Positions 56,581 through 64,000 of a stretch of 64,000 nt of DNA are shown in pieces. The DNA comes from Cyathus striatus (lineage: Eukaryota; Basidiomycota; Agaricomycetes; Agaricales; Nidulariaceae), in assembly GCA_025738555.1 (NCBI GenBank), contig JAOVFP010000002.1, positions 7,564,001 to 7,628,000 on the forward strand. The letters run 5' to 3'. The translations under genes were made by a program, and so were the position numbers. A model generated the notes under the pieces. The model searched no databases and was not told the DNA's origin. It saw nothing but the letters and a program-made list of their open reading frames with translations. How positions within the stretch are numbered: the stretch's first letter is position 1; every line of letters starts with the position of its first letter.

Positions 56581-59297
56581 AGAAGCCGATGTATAGATGT
56601 CAGGCGAGCGTCGGACTGTGATGGAGTTGATTGATGTCCATGGGCATTGGATAGTGGCGACGTGAATGCAGGATGATGCGATGAGGTGGAAGGTTACAGA
56701 CTACGCAGTACGTTTCCAAGTTATCATGCAATCGAATAGACGACCGAGAGCTGAACCAGGAGGAATTGTCTCTGCCTGTGACAGTTAGGCCAGGTGGGTG
56801 ACAAATCCTACAGCGTAACGGGGACAGTACATCTCGTTAATACTCTGCAACCCACCTGGTGAAGCCTTGGTTCCAGTGAAAACCGTTAAACATAGACGAG
56901 CGGCACCGTGGAACCTAAACTGGTCGAACGCAGCGGATACAGACAGGGAAAGAAGCTGCATGCAGTTAACATACTATGGGGGTAAAAGGACGACTGTGGT
57001 GCCGAAGGTGTGTATGAAAGTAGTACAATCGATTCACAGTCTGACTCAAGGGCCCCGAGGTGCCTTCAAGCGTAACCACCGAGGCTCGAGAGAAAACGTC
57101 TTTCAGGCTCGATATCCATACTGGGCAATCCGGCAGAAACCTACTGACCTCTAGCTAGCACGGCGACACGAGCGACAATTGTCGCCAGGATTGTCTTGAG
57201 AGACGTGATATTTTGCCATTGCCAACGTCCTTGAAAACAGCAGAAGTTGTCAGAAGGGCATAGATGTACCGAAGGCCTTGATGCTTTCAGCTCTTGATAC
57301 ATCGAGGCACATGGTACACGGTATCCGCAATTAACGCTACCATGAGCCTGCAGGATACAGAAGGAACGCCTTGCAAATACTGGCCAGTCCGAATGCTTCC
57401 CACAAACATATCGACAACCGGAAGAACAGACGGATGAACGGAACGTTCATACCGTTCGAAGCTCCTCTTCGTGCAGCACGGTCGATAACCCCTGAATCTA
57501 ATGAAATGGAAGCGGAAATAGACGCTTTGATCAATCCGGAGAAACTCGACTCTCGACTGCTCGAATCCAATGAATCCTAATAGTGCCACCGAAGAATGGG
57601 ATTCGACCTTCTCCAGCTCGCGCACTGCGGTCTACTGGAGTTGATGAAGCGGACATAAGTATATTATCACCTCAATCCACGGAAAGGTATTGATTGTCTC
57701 CACAGTCATGAAAACCACCATAGCGCGTGATCTCCGCATCATAGAAGACTCCTAAAACATGACAGGAACAACGTTCAAGCGTTCACCCTGCACACAGCTC
57801 CAGCTCCAGCTCGGGTGCCACGGTCGGCAGGATATTATTGTTCAAAAGGTCTTTATCGCCTTTGGGCAAGTGATCATCTTGACTTTCGAGGGATCGTGAG
57901 ACAATCCGGGGAATAACGAGGAACACAGATAATCGTGAAGCTCTAATGGATGTCTTCAGAATACCAGCAATCAATCTGAAGCAGCACTGCTAAACCTCTT
58001 CTTCTCTCCTTTCGACCCCGAGGATTCAATTTAACATGGACGCCCATACAGATAGACCTCTCGTAACCACGAGTGCAAACCTCCTCAGTGAAGAGGAAAG
58101 AGTGAAACGCCGTACACCCTCCCTACACCGAGGTCGACGAGCTGAATCGAAAACGGAACGGGCATTACTACATATGTACATTGATCTTAGCGGGTCAGGG
58201 ATGAGGGTCTATGTGGATGGATTGGCAGATGCAGTGGGTGACCTTCGTCGGTTGTAAGCACCGACGGGAAATAATATAACATCCCGCCGGAATGCCAATG
58301 TTCTCGTATTTGTGAGTGAGGATACCGGGGATATTGATCACCACACCACAGTGGCAGTACACCAGAAGAGACCGGGAGGCATTCATGTTGGGAGAGTATA
58401 ATTAAAACTCTCCCGAGATAAGAACTGCCACCTCGAGAGGAGTTCTGCTGCATATCGGTTAGTGCGGTATAAACTCGCCATAGACATGCAGCATCACGCG
58501 CCAGACGTTTGTCGTTTTAAATTGTCGCGTTTTTAAGATGCCGCCGGATACCGAAAATAATCTCTACGGTACGTGCAATACTAACACGTAACACCAGAAA
58601 GGCACCGACGCAATCTTCTGCAGAAAACACCTCCGTGCCAGACTCCGGTGCCAGTCTTTCCAAGGTAGCCTTATGATTAAACTTCTGTCCAGAGATCGAT
58701 CCTTCAAGGCCTTCATGCTGTATTATATGCCTTATGCTTCATTTGGGACAGCTACGCCAATCGTACCGAAATCTTTCAATTCGAACACTGGCACCAGTGC
58801 TTTATCAGTACCTCAGATTCCATAGCGCCAACAAGCTCAATTGAAACATACCTATTTTCTTCCTATTGAACATACAGCGGTGAATTGTCATATAGATCGG
58901 CCTTGTGCCCCAGCATGACGGTGGATGAGGGTTGTTGTTGAACGACGTCCGGTCGGACCAGTCTCGAGCTCTCGGAGCAACCAATTACCCACAGTCACAT
59001 GATATTTGCAAGCGGCGGCAAACGTTTAAAATAACCGAAGTTAAATCAGATTATCAAGCCAACCGGTCCACAGAAAGTCAACTTTCATCCTAAAGCTAAG
59101 CTATATGCATCATGTGTGCATCCGGTATGTATTACAGTGCATATTCGTGTTTAATACAGCCTGCTACCAGTTTAAAGAATCAAAACACAAGAGGGAAAAC
59201 TTGGATTTCACATTGCCGCACCAGTCGTCAATACACGTACGTATGAAAAGAAAATAGAGCGAATGTTCGTTCCATACCTGTCCCATAGTCTCCATAA
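56581..59297. other. Spacer between P450 genes
   Basis: No gene can be supported. A short inverted repeat (CCAGGTGGGT at about 56790, ACCCACCTGG at about 56850) was noticed. Open frames at 56867-57154, 57371-57580 and 58036-58257 have coding-like composition but no recognised family; they may be fragments of a retroelement or gene. Confidence 0.4.
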
Positions 59298-62200
59298 TTA
59301 TACAAGCGACATCTTAATAGGAAGAGAAGGCATGTTCGGATTCTCCCCGATAACGGTAGGAACCGTAACCCCATACATAGCCCAGAAGATCTCCTTATCC
59401 GAAGGTGCGAATGCAAATGACTTGAGTAACATCACGAGTACAACCTCTGATTTCAAGCATTAGAGATGAAGATGTAAACGAATCAGATTATATTTGAACT
59501 TACTCATCTCCAACTGTGAGAACTTGAAACCACTAGTACAACAAAGCATTAGAGTGAATACGAATGGCAAAGGTTTCAAGAGGTCACTTACATGCACGCT
59601 CTTCCACCTCCAATGAACGTCATCCTTCCGATCCAACCCCATAAATAAACAATCCGACGTCGAAATAAAAACACTCACATATTAGAATAAATCCCAGGAA
59701 TATGCGCTTCCTTGACAGAGTCCGGAAGTGGGCTCAGCCATCGCTCAGGTTTCCATTCCATGACGTCTTCGCCCCATATCTCTGGATTCCTGTTCGAAGC
59801 GAGAATGGAAACAAAAACGTTTGTGCCTTTCGGAACATAAATCTCTGGTATATCTTTGCCATCTACGCCTTTCAGTGGGGTAGAAAGGGGCAACATGATA
59901 TCTTGATTCGCACTAAGTAATAAGCTTAATTAACATAAGGTACTCGGTCAAGTGTGAAAACCCCTTACGTTCGAAAAACTACAGAGACCGGAGGATACCT
60001 GAGCGCAATGTGAGAGAATCCCCCGCATAAAGGCGTTGTATTTCCACTTACAGTCGCAATGTTTCACGACAGATTGCATCGAGGTATGGCAGCGATTCAA
60101 GCTCATCATACGCAAGATCACCATGCTTCGCAAATGCCTGAGAAATTTCATTACGAAGTTTGTCTTGAACCTCGGGATGAAGAGAAAGTAAATGTAGAAT
60201 CCGGGACAACGCGTTCGAAGTCGTATCCGTAGCGGCCAACGTCAGCGTTCTGTAGAGAAAGCAGACAAATCAGTCCAGTGCGACCGCATGCCTGCTGTGT
60301 TACATACGACATCTGAGCAATAACCTCATCCTCTGGTAGTCTATCGTCCTCTGATGCCTCCATATTTGCTTTCACTTTAATTCAACGTGTAAGTAAACGC
60401 GAAGTTTGAAAAAGAAATGACTAAAACGAACAGAGTATACTCATGATATCCTTTCCACGTGCAACCTGTCTTGCAACAGTTTCATCCCCCTCTTCCAAAG
60501 CCTTGCGTTTAGATTCAAGAATTTCGACGGATGTATTGTGCATAAAATCGATTATATCCCTCAGCTTCATCAGGAAAAACCCACATTCCGAATTCGGAGT
60601 CAATGAGCGGAATTAGTCCGAATCACGCTAACGAGAATCATGGAGATCTAATTTGGTATATGTACGCCAAATTCATCACTGATTATTCTACAGTTATTTC
60701 GTAACGTGTCGGTTACCATGAATTTATCCCATATTCCAGCCAAATAATACAGCAGGCAGATACTTATATATTTACCTAGTTCGTGATACTTTGCAACTGC
60801 TAAGTCGAGAAAGCCTTGTCTACGTCGAAGCTTGATATTTATTAATTCTTCAGCTACCAGTAACACAATAATGTTATAAGCACATAAAGAATAGGTTTGG
60901 AAAAATGAAACGAGATCCAAATGAAATCACTGATGAGACAAGCTCCGAATCCAATGTTGTACAGTGCATACAGTAAGTACATTACAATCAGCCAGGTGAT
61001 AATCTGGTCTTTGGTTTTAATTGTATGCCGGTGCTTACTCTCTTCAACCTATAGCTTCCTCCCTCGTCTATATTCGGTTTTTGGCCATATTACCCGTAAC
61101 TTGCATAGAAGTAAGCGAATTGTTATGCAAATCAACCACCCTCGGCCTTCCAGTCGGCTCGATTCGTGCGAGACTCGATCGAGCCTGTCAAGGCTGGACT
61201 CTGGAGTAAGCCGCTTAGCGGCTAGCCGTCGCTTGAAGTTGTTTGTTGAAGTTACTTGTCAAGTGAAAGTACATATATTGATTTGCTGGCATCTGTTGTC
61301 GCTATTTCTTTCTTTCTTCCTTCTCCTTTCTCTGCCGAAAACTTCCTGTCCCCTCACCGTGCTTCGACTTACATGTTTGAGTCTTTGCTTATACGCTATC
61401 ATGTTCTAAAGGTCTGTACTTACCATCTCCTTGTCAAGTTTTGCAGACTTAGTTACCATAGAAACCTCTACAAGCGAACAGCCGGGGTGTACGATGAAGG
61501 GTGCAAGAGGCATTATATGATTCTCTCGTGTTGAGTACTTACTGACCAGTAAACTTTTAGATGTGTACCAGGATACTCATGAGGTGATGCACCCTTATTA
61601 TGTCCAAGTAAGTTTCCTTCATTTTGAATGGTGTCCAGTGCTCAGCTAAATGTGCATAGATCGTTTGTCACCAGTGGCAGGTTTTGTAATGGCGCATTTC
61701 AACTCTCCTATGCCGACGGGTGTGATGAGCTGTGGGATATAGCATAGGTAAGGGATAAGATTGTAGATGGTTTATAATCCTCGTTACTAACTAATGGATG
61801 TCGTCAATGTAGTGTTGACTGACTCGGTATTGCATATGTCCCTGATGAAAGCTTGAATAGTGGAGAGTCCCTGATAGGTTTTTAGTGTACAATGCATTAG
61901 GTTTATCGTATCTTCATGTATATAAGGCTACTTCGTTTTTAATACATCACTTTTACATTAATGTATATCAACTTAAGTGATTGGTGTGTATATGTGTAAC
62001 AAAGGATAATGTGTCGAATGTGCTATAATTACCGCTAATTTCCTCCTAACTGTACGGAGGACAAGTCCAAATTCAGAAGAATTTCACCGATTCTACCAAT
62101 TCTCGGCGTGATAGCTAATTCTACCTATTAGGTAGAATTCATACTAACCGAGTTATAATTATGCAGAATGTACACTTTGTGTTTTTCCTGATGTTGTGCA

Positions 62201-63479
62201 AAAGTTTGAAAGGGGAGACATTTATAACCCAGCGTCTGAACCCCGGTGTTCCGATCCTGGATAGTACTGGGTACAGCCCACGGAGCGTGCTCAAGCGGGA
62301 TGTGCTAGGGCTATGGTTAAGGAATGGTAATCAGTGGATATCTGACTGGTTATTAAATGTAACTTACACGAGATCTTTCACTGCTATACTGTACGGATGT
62401 GGTGGTGCTCCCTCTATCATAGGGTCGAAGGAATAGCCTAGTCCACTTTGGCCTACTAGCTCAAGTGCCATGCGGGTCATCCAAACTGAGATGTCGATCT
62501 AGTGTCATATGTTAATATTCGACCTTTATTGAGGTATAAGATAGCCATAAAATACCTCCTGTGCACCGTTCTTGATTTTAGTCACCAAAGTATCGTGGAG
62601 CTGATGCTGTGTCAGCTACAATTCTTAAGCATAGAGAAAATAGATAACCTTGTGCGACACCTCCCAAAAGGTTGGAACTGTAGACATAATAAACTTGTAT
62701 GATTTATTAAGTTAGCATAAAATCATTTACTCACTCATCTCTCGTATATGCGTAGTAGAAAATGCCGGATTCAGCATTTTTCGTTGTTTCTTATGATGGT
62801 CCCCTAAAAGCGAATTCGTTAAGTTATGTAGACCTGAAGATCTAATGTAGACGTTTCGTACCATTAACGGCCAAAAGACCATCACCAAATAAAACCTGGA
62901 TCCCATCCTCCGTTCTTACATACGTGGATTGGTCCTAAACAGAAACATAAAACAGGATTCAACGTGAGCTAAGTTCTTGTGACATACCTTGACGACGACA
63001 TGTTGCATTGCCTTCGGGTCGAAAACATACAGAAATGAGCTCTGAGAATTGTTATTGTGATACCGAGAGCTGAGAACGATGGAAATGCTCACACCAAACG
63101 GGGCCTTGATTTTTACTACCCCTCCGTCTTTGATGCTTCGTGAATCACAGTAATAGTAGGAAAGTACCATTATAATGTACTTACATTGTTCTGAGATTTT
63201 CTTGTGAAAATCCCATGCGTTAGCGTCATAGAATTGGCGGATGTTTCCTGGTACATGTTAGCAAATTGCTACACACGACTCAGCGATTATCGTACCCGTG
63301 AAAAACGATGGTGAAGGAGGGCCTGGTATGTTCTCGAGTGGCCCCTTGAAGATATACTGCCTAATGTATCTTGACCAAAACCACCAAGCGATATACAGCA
63401 GAGCTGCCTCTGTAAGTAGTAGAAACATGAGGGAATTGAAGTGTATTGATGAGCCTTCGAGGATGTTCACGGTGGCCAT
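59298..63479 (-). pseudogene. Cytochrome P450 disrupted by a 1.6 kb insertion
   Basis: The 5' half starts at ATG 63479: membrane anchor, ENIPGPPSPSFFTG, WDFHKKISEQ, KKQRKMLNPAFSTTH, ISVWMTRMALELVGQSGLGY, DLV and, after an intron, FRRWVINVSPFKLLHN at about 62193. A 1620 bp element (60571-62190) interrupts the codons here. The 3' half resumes MKLRDIIDFMHNTSVEI and continues with GKDIMSIL, TDTTSNALSRILHLLS, ETLR, KPERWLSPLPDSV, heme loop FIGGGRACIG and the end PSLPIKMSLV, stop at 59300-59298. Removing the element and one AT leaves the frame joined (HN-MK), and I saw no other lesion, so inactivation is recent. A membrane-bound monooxygenase of unknown substrate in relatives. Confidence 0.85.
60571..62190. 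mobile_element. 1620 bp TIR element inside P450
   Basis: Ends are CAGGAAAAAC and its reverse complement GTTTTTCCTG, flanked by AT on both sides (60569-60570 and 62191-62192). The joined host reading frame confirms the exact limits and a 2 bp duplication. Near the right end a hairpin (AATTCTACC, TATTA, GGTAGAATT at about 62130) is present. No transposase-like frame was found; open frames at 60921-61534 have no recognised motif. A non-autonomous DNA transposon; superfamily not determined, although a 2 bp duplication restricts the choice. Confidence 0.8.
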
Positions 63480-64000
63480 ATATATGTAAAATTCTTAACC
63501 TGTAATACATGCCGTTTAACAAGAGCATGTTTCTCTAGTCGTCATTTTCGTAAGCTCATATTCTGCGAAGTAGACGGGAATCCTCGAGTGTAGTCAGAAA
63601 TTTAACAAGTGTGTGGGATTACAGGCTTAAATTATCTACCTCAAGTTCATTGAGTTGTATTCATTCTATTGGGCACAAGCCATGCCGATAGCATTTGTAT
63701 GCTATGTAACATTTTCTAAAATAGGAAGGTCACTACAAAGCCCGATGATGAAGGTGAATAAGATGATTAGGGACCAACATACATTTGTGCAATAAGTAGA
63801 ATGATCTCGGAGCGCCGAGTTTTACAAGAATAGAGATAACGAAATAGGGCCGGCAAGCGGTAATGCCTACTACACCTTTGATTAACTATTTACCGTAAGT
63901 TCTCTCGACATTTTATAGTGACTAAGATCCTGGACCAAGAATATGAGGAGACTACTCGAGTATGTCTTGTCTTATCCTAAGTTTCGACAGCTCACATTTT
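63480..64000. other. Right edge upstream of P450
   Basis: No gene seen. The promoter of the interrupted P450 should lie in this stretch, but no element could be assigned. Confidence 0.4.

Noticed and set aside
57371..57580. 69-codon frame with EMEAEIDALINPEKLDSRLL
   Set aside because: Coding-like but no family recognised and an overlapping frame on the other strand is equally open; left as unassigned spacer.
61100..61250. Possible tRNA-like stem structures inside the P450 insertion
   Set aside because: No complete cloverleaf with A and B boxes could be drawn; stems are short and incidental.

Overview
The window looks like an accessory, transposon-rich region of a basidiomycete (Agaricomycete-type) fungal genome. 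Genes carry very short (about 45-75 bp) GT-AG introns, and the protein families are typical of mushroom-forming fungi: Mid2-like single-pass membrane proteins with Ser/Thr stalks, F-box proteins, clustered P450s, kinase C-lobe fragments with HGDLR loops, NACHT fragments, a Plavaka-type transposon with a DUF6698-like partner, and a Helitron. No rRNA, tRNA, CRISPR or bacterial-type operon was seen.

Layout. 1-9.4 kb: an intact Mid2-like membrane protein (956-2434, minus) and an intact polytopic membrane protein with a triplicated transmembrane block (5343-7593, minus). 9.5-13.6 kb: an LTR retrotransposon with a gag-like ORF and no pol. 13.6-17.3 kb: no convincing gene. About 17.3-22.4 kb: a decayed Plavaka-like element with two convergent genes. 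22.6-50.1 kb: repeated relics of a cassette of three families (single-pass membrane protein, VGRDQ-motif/kinase-C-lobe protein, adenylate-kinase-like P-loop NTPase). This array was later hit by a 6.6 kb Helitron, a 915 bp element with a 9 bp target duplication, a 391 bp MITE, a 253 bp solo LTR and a 703 bp TIR element. Several of these were delimited by comparing occupied and empty paralogous copies inside the window. Two NTPase genes at the right end (48096-48887 and 49332-50125) are intact; most other array members are relics.

50.5-63.5 kb: an F-box gene with an in-frame TAG, then a tandem P450 cluster. All three P450 bodies are damaged: a 1-nt deletion in the first, 5' truncation plus frameshifts in the second, and a 1620 bp TIR element inside an otherwise clean reading frame in the third. 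Two orphan P450 last exons lie beside them. The window shows how duplicated accessory genes decay by unequal exchange, point mutation and transposon insertion. No restored product is claimed for the relics, and functions are from family resemblance read by eye.
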